From Dasyornis broadbenti (Eukaryota; Chordata; Aves; Passeriformes; Dasyornithidae), in assembly GCA_013397935.1 (NCBI GenBank), contig VZRN01006763.1, positions 1,212,525 through 1,276,524 on the forward strand: a DNA stretch of 64,000 nucleotides. Reading direction: 5' to 3'. This document shows positions 26,050 through 39,000 of this stretch, piece by piece. The notes below the pieces were generated by a model. That model worked only from the letters and a program-made list of their open reading frames with translations, was not told where the DNA came from and ran no database searches. Position 1 is the first letter of the stretch; every line of letters starts with the position of its first letter. The translations under genes and the position numbers were made by a program.

Positions 26050-29000
26050 CTTACATAAATAAAATGAAATAAATCTTTCCTATTAAATGTCCAGTCAGGG
26101 GAAAATTATTTGAGAACATTGACCATTAAAATAAGGATAAGCTTTAGTATGGTTTAGAGATTTTCTTCTAACAGATGTGCTGTTTTCCCTCATTTCAAAA
26201 ACTTTAGATTTTATATAAGGATCTATTGTTCATTTTTTTGGAATGAAGAGGAAGTGCATCAGATATTGGAGAAAGTTTAAAATGAAATGAAAACTCTGGT
26301 CTCAGAAAGTTCTTATAATCCAATTTACTGTAACCTTGTACAGCAACTGCAGAAGAGCTATTGACAGACTCAGTTCCGCGTTCTGCTCATCCTCCCAAGG
26401 TTGGCACATAACAGCCAAGGCACTCTTGAGGAGAGTGTTGGTGGGTATTACTCAGTGTCATGCCTTAGCCCAGCAGCAAACATAGCTGAGTTTCCTCAGC
26501 ATTACCCCTGAAGAGGTGGTCTTTGGGTCTAGAACTGTCCTGAATTGGCAGACAAAGCAAATACTGTGAGGACTGAGTTGTGTGATGGGTTTAGGATTCT
26601 CTGTAGAGAGTGGAAATTTTTTTTTGCTTTTTGCAAGCTGAGAAACATTACCACATATTTTCTAATTTTTTTCCATCTGTCACCATACTGAAAGCAGTTT
26701 GCCAGGGACTGGTTCTGATTCTATGCAGCGCTGTGAATTCAAAATCATTTAATAGATATTTGAGCTGGAGATGGAGTGTCTATGCAAGTGTGTGCCAAAA
26801 TGCCACTTTCTACACTGAACAGCACCAATACTTCTGCATAAAAATGCCATCTTGCTGATGGCAGTGACAGCTCAGACGAGCCCCTGATGAGATGGTTTCT
26901 ATTTGTTCTGGAAAGGAGGCAGCCAGCCCAGGAGACCCTGTGAGAGCCAAGCTGCAAGCAACTGCTTGGACCACTGCAGGCATGGACAGTACTAAATTGC
27001 CATGACAGATGATAGCCTGCATCTGCTTTCCCTGTGAAGCATCAGCTCCGATTGAGATAGGAACTCATCAAGAAGTAAAATTTCCATCCACAACGTGCCT
27101 TTTGATGTTCCCGTGGAGGCATGCAGAAGTTCAGTACTGCTAGTGAATCTGAATCCACACAAACTCACTTCTGAGGAGCTGAAGGAATTAGCAGTGGAGG
27201 ACACCATCCTCCCCAAGCATGTTCTATCTCCTGTCACAGCTCTTATTTAGTGCTGGATGACACACTCAAACCCATATTTAGGAGAGGAAAGCCATAATCG
27301 TCCTCAAAAGGGAATTTCCTATAAGTCAGTATGGACCCTTGACCCCCCCAAGCAGCTGTGTCTGCTGGATCCCAGTCTCTTTTCTGGAAAATCTGGATGA
27401 AAAATCTGATGAAGAGGCAGAAAGATCAAGGGTGGTGGTCCAAGGGAAAAGACATGCAAATAAAGACAATCTGGGAGACTATAGCTAGAAGAAAGAAATG
27501 GCTTAGTGGTCATGAGGACTGCAGCTGGAAGCCATAGAGAGACTGAGGGGTGAAGTTTCATACATGTCTTTATAATAGCATTCAGAATAATGCTTAATCT
27601 GCAACATAATCTCCTTCACTGCTCCAGTAGGAGACTGGAATTTGTGTGTACATGCTGAACATACAAGGAAACAGGTAGGAAAAATAAACATAAATTAATA
27701 ACTACATGATGCAATATACATGGCAAAGTACTCAGAGGCTCATTAATAATGAAACGTGCAAAAATAAACTATAGTAGAATCCAAATAAAATGGACCTGGA
27801 GTGGTCTGGCAATGTAATATTAACTGATGTGATTAAACAAACATGTGACAAAGTAATAGTAAACACATGCATTCCACTACTGTGGTATTCAGGACTGGCC
27901 TCTCAGGCTAAGAAATGACAACTTTACATAATTACCTTTTTAGGAGAAGCTAAGGCCAAGTTACTGGTAGAATGTTATCTTTAGTAAGTGTCTAAATACT
28001 CCACTGGAATAGCTGGTGTTTGCAAATCACTATGAAAAAAAGTTTCTTTTCCTTTGTCAGTGATGAAAATATTTTTTTTTCTTGTTAGCTGTAAAAATAT
28101 TTTTGTCAGAAAAATTAGACCTCTAATGTAAGTGCCTCTATATATGCATGGTGCATATATATGAACTGTATGATTGAAAAGAACAAGAGAAAGCAAATAA
28201 CCTAGACCTTAAAAGATAACTTTTACTATTTATACAACAAATAAGCAAAGTTAGTGGAATCCGCTCAAATATACTATCTTTTGAAAATTCATATAGACAC
28301 ACTGGAATGCCTGCATAGTAAATCCATGGCTCAGCCTGTGTCACACAGGATTCACCTTCCCCTAACTGTCTCCAGAAGCTGCAGTTTCACTGTGGGCAGG
28401 CATGCACCTCCTGCAATTCTCACCTCTCACATCTCCTAACCATCAAAGGCTACCAAACAGAAATATTTACATTTTGCAAGTTCGTATGCACTGAGGATGG
28501 TATCTAGAAAGTCCTCACAATCCCAAGGTATCAGTGCTTCTGTCACAGAGCTGCTCCTCTTCTGTGTCAACCCAAATCTCCGGCTCAATTTGTGCTACTG
28601 GAGGTGACACCCTTATCAGCAGAGACTGCTGTCATCACACATCCTCCATCGCAGCACCCTGCGACAAGGCCTGCTGTGGGGTCAAATGTGGGGCACGCGC
28701 TTTCCTTTTTGTGCTGCTGCTGTCTTTTATTGGAATGTGGAGAAATCGTAATATTAATCTCAAAAACATTAACTCCTGTATTTCTCCACCCTCCTCTACT
28801 CATGACTTTCAGGGCCTGCATGCACCCTGCTGAGCTCCCAGGTATGGATACACACCTCAGCCACATCTCTCTTCCATGTCACCATGAAATCTGACGCACG
28901 CTGATACCCTCATCCCCTTAACCACATGCCTACTGCTGTGTCAACAAAACCTCCTGTTATTTCAGGAATTTACAGCCTGTCACAAAGTTTGTAGGGTTAA

Positions 29001-30445
29001 AAGTTCAAAGACCTGGGATGGAAGATGGCAGCTGAAAGCACCATGGATTTCTATGCACAAATGTTGATGGACACAGTTCAATAAAAACGATAGTGCATGA
29101 TACTGCTCACATAGAATTCACTGTAAAACTGTCAACCATTTCACTGTGATAAAGTTCAGCTCCAGGTACAAATTAATACCTACATAAGTGTTTGAAAGTG
29201 GGGTTTTTTTCATTGCAAACATCTGCACAGAAAATACAAGCTGTATCTCTATCTAGCTACCAATTCAAGGAGCATGCTATTGTTAAGCAATGCAGTCAAG
29301 CTGAATTTAAGACTGTTATATTTTATTAAATCAAGAACATTTAGGTAGGCTATAAAGTTTACAAAGGGGCTTCTAACCCAGACAGTAAGATTTTTTCTTG
29401 CCACTATTTTTTTTACTTTTAGCCACATCTTTTAAGAACTTTTGTTAGTGTGACCACGACTCACCCATAAATATGAGTATTATACACAAGCACAAGGAAA
29501 GACTAACGGATGGAGGAAGTTTATTTTACAGCTGAATTACTTTATTGGCTGCCACAGAGACAAGGAGACTGGTATGGTCTGTTGGATCCATTTTGACTTG
29601 TAAACAAAGCACATGCTGACTACTAAGTAGTATAAGAAATTAGCATTAGTGTGGCCCATGACTTTCAGAATAAGATAATTAGGTAGATTTTAAGGCCAGG
29701 GCAGTTTTGACCAAAATTGACCAAATTTCAAATTTCATCTACTGGCCGTTTAATGTGTGCATTAAATTGTTTTCTTAGTTCTGTTTTTAGAAATTGTTAC
29801 CAGTACTTAGAAAAACAAACAAAGAAAGAAAGATAACAAAAAATTCTATTATATAAATTATTAAAATAACTCCTAAAAGCCAGGTAATGTAAAAATACAT
29901 TATCTAAACAAGCTCACCAAACAGCAATGGAGCATTTTGGCAAGAAATATCTGTAAAGTTATTGATTTTTCTTTTCTCTCAAATAAACTAGGTTATACCT
30001 AATAAAATTGCTGATGCCTTTTCAGTATAAGATTAAACAAAAATGGTATACCTGAATCCTGTGGAGAAGAAACTGGCATAAAAATCACAGATTTAAAACC
30101 CAGCAAGGTGTTGAATTTCAGGCATAACAGTAATAAAATACAATATACATTACTCAAGCTTCTCAATCATTCACCTAAGAAAATAAAATAAGCACTGATT
30201 TATGTGGGCAAGAGCTGCAAAGAGTGACACTGGCTTCCTAGAGTCAAATGTCAGACCAGTACACTCAAGGGAGGCAAATGTTAGACGAGCAGGTACATCA
30301 TATTCACAGCCACTCTTCCCTGTGGACTGGCTAAAGCCACGTGCTCACCTGTGCTTCGGCTCACAGACTAGTGTGATGAGCAGAACTTGCTAAATTAGCA
30401 TCATTTAGTATTGACAATTTCATGAGCTGGCCCTGTGCAAGTCAG
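26050..30445. other. No gene recognised
   Basis: Unique sequence. A strong acceptor-like site on the minus strand near 27180 is followed by an open frame, but no donor follows before its stop, so no exon is called. A perfect 10-bp inverted repeat with a 3-base loop lies at 28139-28161. A slightly more GC-rich patch with a few CpGs is at 28.6-28.7 kb. Confidence 0.45.
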
Positions 30446-31276
30446 TATCACAGGATCATAGAAGCCTTTCAGTTGGAAGGGACCTACTTCCAACCTCCTG
30501 CAATGGTCAGGGACACCTTTACTAGATCAGGTTGCTCCAAGTCCTATCCAACAGGACCTTGAACATTTCCAGGGATGGGGCATCCACAACTTTTGGACAG
30601 CCTGTTTCAGTGCTCTACCACCCTCTCAGTAAAGAATTTCTTCCCAATACCTAAACTAAACCTGCCCTCTTTCAGTTTATAGCCATTACCCCTTGTCCTA
30701 TCACTATATGCCCTTGTAAAAAGTCCCTCTCTGGCTTTCCTGTAGCCCCCTTTAGGTACTGGAAGGCTGTTTGGAGTTCTCCCTAGAGCCTTCTGTTCTC
30801 CAGGCTGATCAACCCCAGCTCTCTCAGCCTGTCTGCAGTAGGAGACATCCTCCAGCCTCCTGGTCAACTTTGTAGCCTCCTCTGGACCTGATCCAGCAGG
30901 TCCACATCTTTCTTGTGCCGAGGCCTGCAGAGCAGCACGCAGCACTGCAGGTGGGGTCTCTCCAGAAAAGAGCAGAGGGGCAGAATCGCCTCCCTCACTC
31001 TGCTGCCCACGCCGCTTTGATGCAGCCCAGGGTACAATTGGCTTTCTGGGCTGGGAGTGCACATTGCCAGCTCATGTTGAGCTTCTCATAAATTTTCTCT
31101 GGAAACCCATGAAGAGTCTGTCCTATGCTCAGTGTGAGCATTCCCAGGTCACTCTGGATGGCATCCATTCCCTCCAGTGTGTGCACCACACTACACAGTT
31201 TGGTGTCATTGCCAAACTTGCTGAGAATACATTCAGTCCCACCGTCCATGTCATCAACAAAGATGTTAAACAGTAT
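30446..31276 (-). mobile_element. CR1 LINE, 3' half of ORF2 and tail, internally rearranged
   Basis: The plus strand begins with 'tatcacaggatcatagaa', the complement of the CR1 ATTCTATGATCCTGTGATA tail, and continues through the standard antisense CR1 sequence to about 31276. Read on the minus strand it gives the reverse-transcriptase region CILSKFGNDTKL, where active CR1 copies carry an FADD catalytic box; here it is FGND, so one catalytic aspartate is lost. Between AIQSDLG (about 31150) and KLNMSWQCAL (about 31080) some 50 codons expected in CR1 are missing, replaced by about 50 bases of other sequence. A 151-codon minus-strand frame (30607-31062) falls inside this degenerate ORF2 and should not be read as a separate gene. 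Confidence 0.94.
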
Positions 31277-33043
31277 GTCTTTGGAGAGAAGATATTACCA
31301 ATGCAGACAAATGCTAACCTCTCAGTGTCTGATTATATGAAGTGATAAATACAACCACAATTCCTGCAATGCCTATAGGATTGTGAATATTGTAGGATTT
31401 ACTCAGGCAAAACACAGACATTAATGAACAGAACTTATCAGTATGAAAGTTTTACAAAGATAAACATTACTAGTATTATGTTGCCAGAAGAGTGTTTGAC
31501 ATGAATACTTATAAACAAAATACTGTAGAAAAAAAGCAGGTTTTTTCTTTTGCTCTGAATTGCCTGTCTTCCTTCCTTCTCTCTTTGTAATAGGTCTTGT
31601 GAGATCGCCCTTCTGCAAGTGAATCCACACAAATTCCTGGCAAGTTTTAATACAGGAGAGCTACCGTAATTTCATGCCTCTTCAAACACACAGTGAAAGC
31701 AATCAAGGGAAAAAGAAATTAAAAACTAATTCTGCTATTTATTCTCCTCATTTATTTTATCAGTCATCCCACTGTCACACTGAATAATAATCAACAAGAC
31801 TTGATACACACACTTAGCACAGGGCAGACATCTTTGCGGCTTTCCAGAGAAAAATGCAAGCCCCAGGCATATACTGATACTCAAGGAAAGATTGGATTAA
31901 TCACAGAAAATGTGATGCCAGTGTTAACATTTCTGTTCACTCAGCTATCCAGGCAGGTGAACCATGATGCAAGTTTACCTAACTAATCATGTCAATAGAG
32001 GAGAATAAAAAGGCTTCAGAGCAGTTTACTACCACAGACAACGGCGGGCATGCGGAAGGTAAAGTAAACAGAGTGTCTACAAAGAGGTATAAAATTACAG
32101 CAGAAGTATTGTGACAGACTACAGATAATTATTGCTTATAACGTCTGGCTGAAATTATACAATTCTGTACCATTTCACATTTAGTAGTTTAGTGATGGAG
32201 TTAGGAGGCTAAAATTGTTTGGAGCAATTCCATTTCAGTCTCAGACACTTTGTGGGGTTGGTTCAGACAAAACACAAGATCAAAGTAAAACCATTATTTA
32301 GTTTTCATTTGAGATCCGTTCTTGCTGGGGAAAACTGCCCAAGCAATTTTAGCCTTAGAGGATCTTGAAAGCCTGAGGGGTTTTTGTTATGCTTTTTGTT
32401 TGCTTTTTTGTATGATTATTTGTTTTGTCTTTTTATTTGTTTTGTTTTTTTATTAAATCAGTTATGAAAATGATAAATTCAGCAAGGTTAGATATGACAG
32501 TACAGAAATGCGTGTGTTGAGCTGTGCCTGAGTGCACATTTAAGCCTCAGCTGCCATTTGTGTGAAGCAGATCTCAAAGAAAAGCAATGGCACTCCTGCA
32601 TCTCCTGATGGAGCAGCATACAGTCAGCTCCAGAAGCATCATTTTGTTCAGTGTAACAGAACAACCTCAAGTGGACAAAGCAGAATGGAATGAAATGTCC
32701 CCAGCCCTGCAGCACTAGAATTACAAAGGTCTCTTAAGGCATTCATTACAATTTCTGTAAGTGCCCTCTATAACGTTCTCTAACTCCTTAGAAAATGAAA
32801 ATCACACAACTAGAAGCTCTTTAAAACCTCTCTACATATTCATTTGCCTTTGCATCACTGTCTAACCACCTTAACAAACCTGGCCCTTCGAAATTTTATT
32901 GCTGCAAAGGGAAATTTTCTGTACCCATTTTTGTATCGTTTTCTGTACAAAGTTCTGAGACATCATTTAGGATATTGACTTAGGCCAGAGCCTGTCTGAA
33001 GCCAATTTATTCTCTTTTATGGTGAAAGAGAACAGGTTATCAT
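31277..33043. other. No gene recognised
   Basis: AT-rich sequence with a T-rich, TTTG-containing low-complexity region at about 32380-32455. Nothing else identified, apart from the poly-A signal listed at 33006. Confidence 0.45.
33006..33011 (-). promoter_or_regulatory. Possible poly-A signal (AATAAA)
   Basis: AATAAA on the minus strand, 32 bases beyond the TAA stop of candidate exon B. The position fits a terminal exon, but the hexamer is common in AT-rich DNA. Confidence 0.3.
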
Positions 33044-33252
33044 TTACAGTGCCTCTGAGTGCAGTATTTCCTTGAACTGTTCTACAAAAGCACACCTGTC
33101 TGTGCCATTTAGAAGCTTGGTTTTCGTCAGATGCCAAGGCTCACTGAAAATGAAACAGCAAGAAGGAGCACACTGATCTAGTGAAGCTCCAGACATCAGA
33201 GAACTATTTCCTGAGAGCTTGGCCACCAGCTCCTTGCATCCCTCTTGGAAAG
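33044..33252 (-). CDS. Candidate terminal coding exon B, unknown product
   Basis: On the minus strand a textbook acceptor (GTCTTTGTTTCTTGTCAG) precedes 33252. The frame (phase 1) is open for 69 codons to a TAA at 33044-33046. Readings include FQEGCKELVAKLSGNSSL, then FSEPWHLTKTKLLNGTDR, ending FKEILHSEAL. A poly-A hexamer follows 32 bases after the stop, giving the acceptor-ORF-stop-AATAAA order of a last exon. An internal CAG/GTGTGC could act as an alternative donor. I do not recognise the sequence. It lies about 7 kb upstream (minus direction) of candidate C, so B and C-D cannot simply be one transcript unless B is skipped or an alternative end. Confidence 0.33.
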
Positions 33253-35796
33253 CTGACAAGAAACAAAGACCACCAAGACCTGTAACCCTTCATTTGTCAG
33301 CATTTCTAAGCGTGGAGTTGAACTTGTTGGAACCACTACATTCAAATACAGAAAATCCCAAAATAGCTAAGTTTTGCCACTGTTCATCCTGTCCCTTTCC
33401 TCCTGGAGATCAGGCCCTGTACTCTCTAATGTTTTATTCCTTTTTCCTTGGTTCCAGAAATCTCTTTCCCACATGCCTCCCCGTGCTTTTTCTCCTCCAA
33501 AACCACCCAGTCACACATGCTATCTGTATCCCTCATGAGACGCAGCACACAACACCTGACTTTGGAGTACTAGAGAAATGGCCACAGAAGTGCTCTAGAA
33601 CACACGTAGCTGCCTAACAACTCTGAGAAGCTGGCAGCACTCGTTCAAATGCACCAGAGCACCCTGGTTTTTACGGCTGCTGCTTTCAAAACATTCACTG
33701 CTTTTGTAACCTCATTAGATGCCTATCTTACATGAGTCACGTAAATACTTTTTCCAAATATAGCCCCAAATATCTTTACACAAAATATCCGCTGCAGATA
33801 AAGTCTCTGTGCAGGTTTAGTAACAGACAAATATTATTATCACAATTAATGCTGTCCTTAAATATACATGAAACATTTCACAGAACAACTGACTGGTCTT
33901 TAAAGGAAATTTGCCTTTCCTCCTGGATATAGTTTTCTCCTAGCAGAGGAAAAGAATTATGCTGTCCAAAAGGAGCATTATAAATTTTACTACTGGGCTA
34001 AATACAATGTGCGCGTAAATCTGGCAACTGTGAAGTGTTGTTAAATAGATAAATGTTTAGGGTTTTGGCCCTGCCATACATCAAAAGTACGTTCCCCTAC
34101 ACTCTTCATCCTGACAGCTGCGAGCATTTTTAATGTTGGAAGAAAACTCATTTTATTGTTTGAAAAATACCTGTAGAAAACGAGGCTCTCACAGCTAAAA
34201 AAGTACTTTCCTTCATAGTTTAATGTAAGTCAGCAGCAGCCTGCTAGGTTTCCCAGACTTAGAAACATTCATGGCCATGTCTGAGTTTCTTCCAAGCACT
34301 CATTTGGTTCTCCAACACAAAACTGGAAAACAAAACAAAACAAAAAAAAAAAGTAAAGCAAAAAGCCTTTCGCTCTCTGTGTACCACTGTTAGGGATATC
34401 TGCTCCCCACTCTCACCCTTCTGCTTCTGCCCCATGAACGTCCCCAGTTATTGCAGATTTTTCCTGCTGATACAATCATCCCTTGTATCCCTTGCATACA
34501 AGGACATATCCTGTTAGCTAACGGTCAGCATGTGTGGATTTCCCAGTATTTGGCACTCCATGTTCCGAGGTGAAATGAAGCCCCACCCCATGAGCTCCTG
34601 GTCTGTCCATAGCACGTCACAATGCGCATTCATGCCAACTACCGTGAGCTAGAGCCCAGAGCCCAGCTCAGACACTTTCTTCTTATCACTTCCCAACGAT
34701 GAAGGCTCTCCTGGGCATCAGTTCACACTCGTATTTCCCCATACTTTATTTGATAAATTATATGTAAGAGTGAATGGGGAGTCAGCATGATCAATACATT
34801 GGTGAATATACAGCATCACCTCTTCACCACTGTAACCATACAAATTTCCTTAGTTTATAGTCTTTACTAAGTTAAATCAAGTTTAATATTACAGAAACAT
34901 GTGATGTCACTTATCCGGAAAGCACCATTCACAATTTAGAACCCCATAAAAATGATAATAAGACGACGAGTTATATTTCTCCTTGACTGCCACAGTTGAA
35001 ATGAAGCTTATTCCTTTTTATTAAATACTTATATGGTCCTCATACCCTCTTATCTATTGCCTGAGGCACTCATTCTCTCCAAGAAAAATCACTATTAATC
35101 CTTGTTTGTGCCAAGTCCTCACAGTACAACAGTGTGTCCAGAAAAAAGTGCCATTTAATAACAAAGTTTAACATTATTACAGTTAGAATCAGCATGGGCA
35201 AGCATAGATCATTTGTGGTTTTTGCTTTAGAATGCCTGGAAAATTGTTCATAATAAAAAATCCCCAAATATTATGGTTATTCTATCAGAGATAGTACAAA
35301 AGCAGAGAAATCTGGCCAAAAATTTGATTACATGCTCTGGAGATTCTGGTTATAGACCCGTGAATCTTTACAGTTTGTACATTGGTACATGTTAAACAGA
35401 TCTTATATTTAGCTGACTTTTTCGTATTTTGCAAATTGCATCTTGAGGGAAGACATTTCTCTAGCATGGGAGATGTTTCTGTGGTTTATGTGGACTGCAA
35501 CTCCCCTGTGCAGGGAATCACTCCTCTGTGTCAGAAATTTGCAATGTCCTGAAGCACTGAATCCCATAATCACAGCAAGCAGGGACGAAGATTGCACATT
35601 CACATTTAAAATCCCTCTTCCTCTGTACGGAGGGGTTTGTGTTGAATAGATACTCATTTATAGAAAAAAAAGTGAGAAAAGGTGTTCATGGCAAAGACCT
35701 GCTCCAGACAGATCTCTGAGACAGACTGTGGGTAAACAAAAAATTGCAGTGCTAAAGAGATGGGAACATCTCTGCAAGAATTTGGTATTAAAGGAG
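33253..35796. other. No gene recognised
   Basis: Unique sequence. A-rich (CAAAA)n stretch at about 34328-34354. Nothing else identified. Confidence 0.45.
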
Positions 35797-35870
35797 TTTT
35801 CTTCCCCTCTCTCTTTTCCTTCCTTCCTTCCTTCCTTCCTTCCTTCCTTCCTTTCTTTCTTTCTTTCTTC

Positions 35871-35937
<67 letters not shown>

Positions 35938-36022
35938 TCNTTCCCCTCTCTCTTTTCCTTCCTTCCTTCCGCGCCTTCCTTCCTTCCTTCCTTCCTTCCT
36001 TCCTTCCTTCCTTCCTTCCTTT
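35797..36022. repeat. Pure pyrimidine (TTCC)n/(TTTC)n microsatellite with an assembly scar
   Basis: About 226 bases consisting only of C and T on the plus strand, apart from one N at 35940 and two G in a GCG at 35971-35973. It is built of (TTCC)n, then (TTTC)n, then N, then (TTCC)n again. The non-repetitive lead-in TTCCCCTCTCTCTTTTCC occurs at 35802 and again exactly at 35941 right after the N, with identical sequence for 30 bases. Open frames through this tract (for example 35654-36058 minus, 35728-36116 plus) are repeat artefacts. Confidence 0.97.
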
Positions 36023-39000
36023 ATTTCTTTTTCTATTTCTTCTTTCGTTTTCTTTCATCTCCTTCCTGCTTTCATCCCTTCCCTATGTGAGTGTGTTTCC
36101 ATACTTATATTCTTAGTAGAATAAAAGCCCAGAATAATTTGAAATTTCAGACTGAATTCCCTCAATGCTTGTGGCTTGAAAGTGGCATAAAATGAAGTAA
36201 GTGGTGAGACTCCTAGAAAACATCATCCCTGGAGTGTTTCTTAACAGCATTTCTTCAAAAATGGGGGAAATAGTTCAGATTCCTCCTCTTCTCAGGCGAT
36301 ATGAACACACCAACAGCTTAAAAAAATGATTTAATCTACATAAATAGGAAATTCTGTGCGGGATGCTTACTTCTCTTGAAGCTGAATAATTCTATATAAA
36401 ATTTTTAGCTGTAGAGGGGAGACCGACAAAAAGACTGATTGTAGGAAAGCCTATTACTTAGGAAATGTATGCAGAATATCAAGCTTTCAATTCATATCTC
36501 ACAGAGGAATTAAAGGTTTTCTAAAGGTGAAACAACATATGACATTCCTATTCTTGAATGCCACTAAAGCTAGCACTTTCTGAAATGCACACTATTGCAT
36601 TTCAGGCTGGTGCTCTGAATCACAAAGTCAGTTTGTGCTTGGATCTTTCATATGCCACATAGTGAGTCATACTCTTTACTTCCTTTTATTTGTACATACT
36701 TTATACAAAGTGTAACAGAAAAACTAAGAAAAACTTGGTCTTCAAATACCCTATGCTATAATCAGCTCACAAAGAGAAACAGACCCTCAAAACAGCCAAC
36801 ATGTAAATTGTTAATGAGTGAAGGCTGAAAAATAGGCCCAGATAAATAGGCATGGATGAAGTTTTGCCCTTTTTCTGGAGCCTGGAAATCTCAGCATAGG
36901 TTCATACCGACACTTGGAGTCGACCTTAAGACTGCCTTCTGGATGAGTGCACAAAATATTTCACCAAACCTCTTGCACAAGTTTCTCACCTCTGGACCAA
37001 GAAACCCTCATGGATTATGACCCAGAGTATCAAAAATGTCTTGCTGAAGAGTGCCATGCACATCATAAAACATGGGCTATCATATCCTCCTGCCATGTAG
37101 TGCACAAAAGGCATAGAGGACCAGATTTTTTCACACCTTTTCTTATTCAATATCTGCCAACCACAAGCCATATTCATGAGAACTCATATATTCCCGTGTG
37201 GCTGCGGCACTCCCAGCAAAGTGAGCCATTGATAAAGACATCTGTCATCCAGTGCAACACAGCTGGGACACCTCTGAGCTCATGAAGCAAAGGGGAGAGG
37301 AGAGGTACTCTCTTTATCATCAGAATGTCTGCCCCAGCTCTCCTGAAGCACGCAGCCAATGCACTCTGGCAATTTAAGGAGCACGGTGCCTGGGCATTAA
37401 ACTATCCTAAAGTCCCTACTTCTTCTGGCTTAGGGCATATTCCCCTTTCTTATGCATCCTGTAGTTAGCAATCTTAGAAGGAGATTGATTCCTGGGACTC
37501 CCCTAAAGGAGTCACACATCATGGGGACAGCTGCCGTGAAATAAAGCAGAGGTATGCAAAGGCTCCTACGCCGTAGTGGAGATGGCTTTCATGATGTTCC
37601 CCAATATTAAGATAGATCAATCCTAAATATCAGACTATGTAGATTATGGTTTTAGTAGCAGTTTTAGCCTCCTTCATTTCCAGCCTTTTTGTGTAATCTA
37701 GGGAGCCATCCTTGAAACACAGCAAGGGTGAATGTCTGTCACTCCTGCACTGTGAAGTGGAGCTTAAGCTCAAGCTGTAATTGTGTGAGTTAAAAGAATT
37801 TTACTAATGACCTCGGATACTATCTGAAGTCTGGACACAAGGGAGGATTTTCCAGTGAAGTGCAAGAACCATGTTTGTGACAGGAGAATACATCAAAATA
37901 CTCAGGACTGTCTCAACTACAACCTCAAAGCGAAATCTGTGTGCCCTGGGACAGGATGAACAAACCCCAAAGGCAGATTTATACAGGCAGTAGAGAGAGA
38001 TGTTAAAATCTTTTCGCTTTCTTTTCTAGTCCCTCAGTCTTTTTTTGTGATGGAAAGAAGTTCACATCTGAATTACCTAAATACACTAATTTTCAAGGCA
38101 AAGGAGTGAGACGAGCTCTGGTAAATTAGTTAACTCCTCTAGCTCATTATATCAGAAGCATGTTCAGACAAGCTGAGACTGGCTGTTATTGCAAATGTAC
38201 AGCCTGGGAGGAAAAAAATACCAGTGTGAAGGTTTGGACCTTTTCTTCCTAAAGTTGCTTTAATTAGAAAAGCAGACTCTAGGAAGCTTTGTACTGTGAA
38301 AGTCCAATTGTTAAAGAGAATTGGGGGTGGAAAATTCACATTTGCCCATCAAGTTACTGAGCTGTCCATCCCATATCTCTGGGTTTGCGTCCTTTGTCCA
38401 AAGTGGCTCTTATCGCCTGGGGCCACAAAGGGTAGAGAGAAGGGACATTTATTCCACAAGCACAAAGAACCACTTTGAAGACATAGCTCTTTGTTCACCT
38501 TCAAACACTCCTTCTGGTGTCAGTTAAGGAGTATTGAAATTTGTCTGCACTGGTTGTTTAAAAAAAAGTCGCACAGGTGGCTAAGAGACAGAACAAACCC
38601 TCGTCTGATATATCTGCATTGCTTTATTTTGCAAGAAGACACTGGGAAACAGTGGGAACCCACCCCAAGAGGAAGAGAATGGGTGCCAAAATGGTCGTGG
38701 TGTCAGCCCAGGCTGGAGGAGAGCTCTGGCTCCTGTGTTGCTACTGGTGCATGTGTTGTTGCACGGGCTGTACATGCCTGAGCTTTACAATTCATGTCCC
38801 TCACCTGGTCAGTGATGAAGTGGCCTTATTAGCATTTTTCAGATTTATTCGGTTTGAATAAGTGACGAGCTCAAAAAAACACATGGGTGCTTGGAACAGT
38901 ATAGTACATATTTCACTTGACACAGAAATGCAAACCATCAAGTACCTAAATGCCAGAGGTATCTAAACTTGCTCCATGACACCTGTGCTAAAGCTGATGC

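Noticed and set aside
26992..27237. Minus-strand frame behind a strong acceptor (CTTCAGCTCCTCAG)
   Set aside because: No GT donor in frame before the stop, and no poly-A signal noted close behind it.
30607..31062. 151-codon minus-strand frame
   Set aside because: Lies within the degenerate CR1 ORF2 copy; not an independent gene.
35654..36116. Lysine/arginine/glutamate-rich and phenylalanine/leucine/serine-rich frames
   Set aside because: Translations of the (TTCC)n/(TTTC)n microsatellite.
36371..36408. 38-base minus-strand microexon candidate with strong acceptor and donor
   Set aside because: Too short to judge coding potential; such pairs arise by chance.
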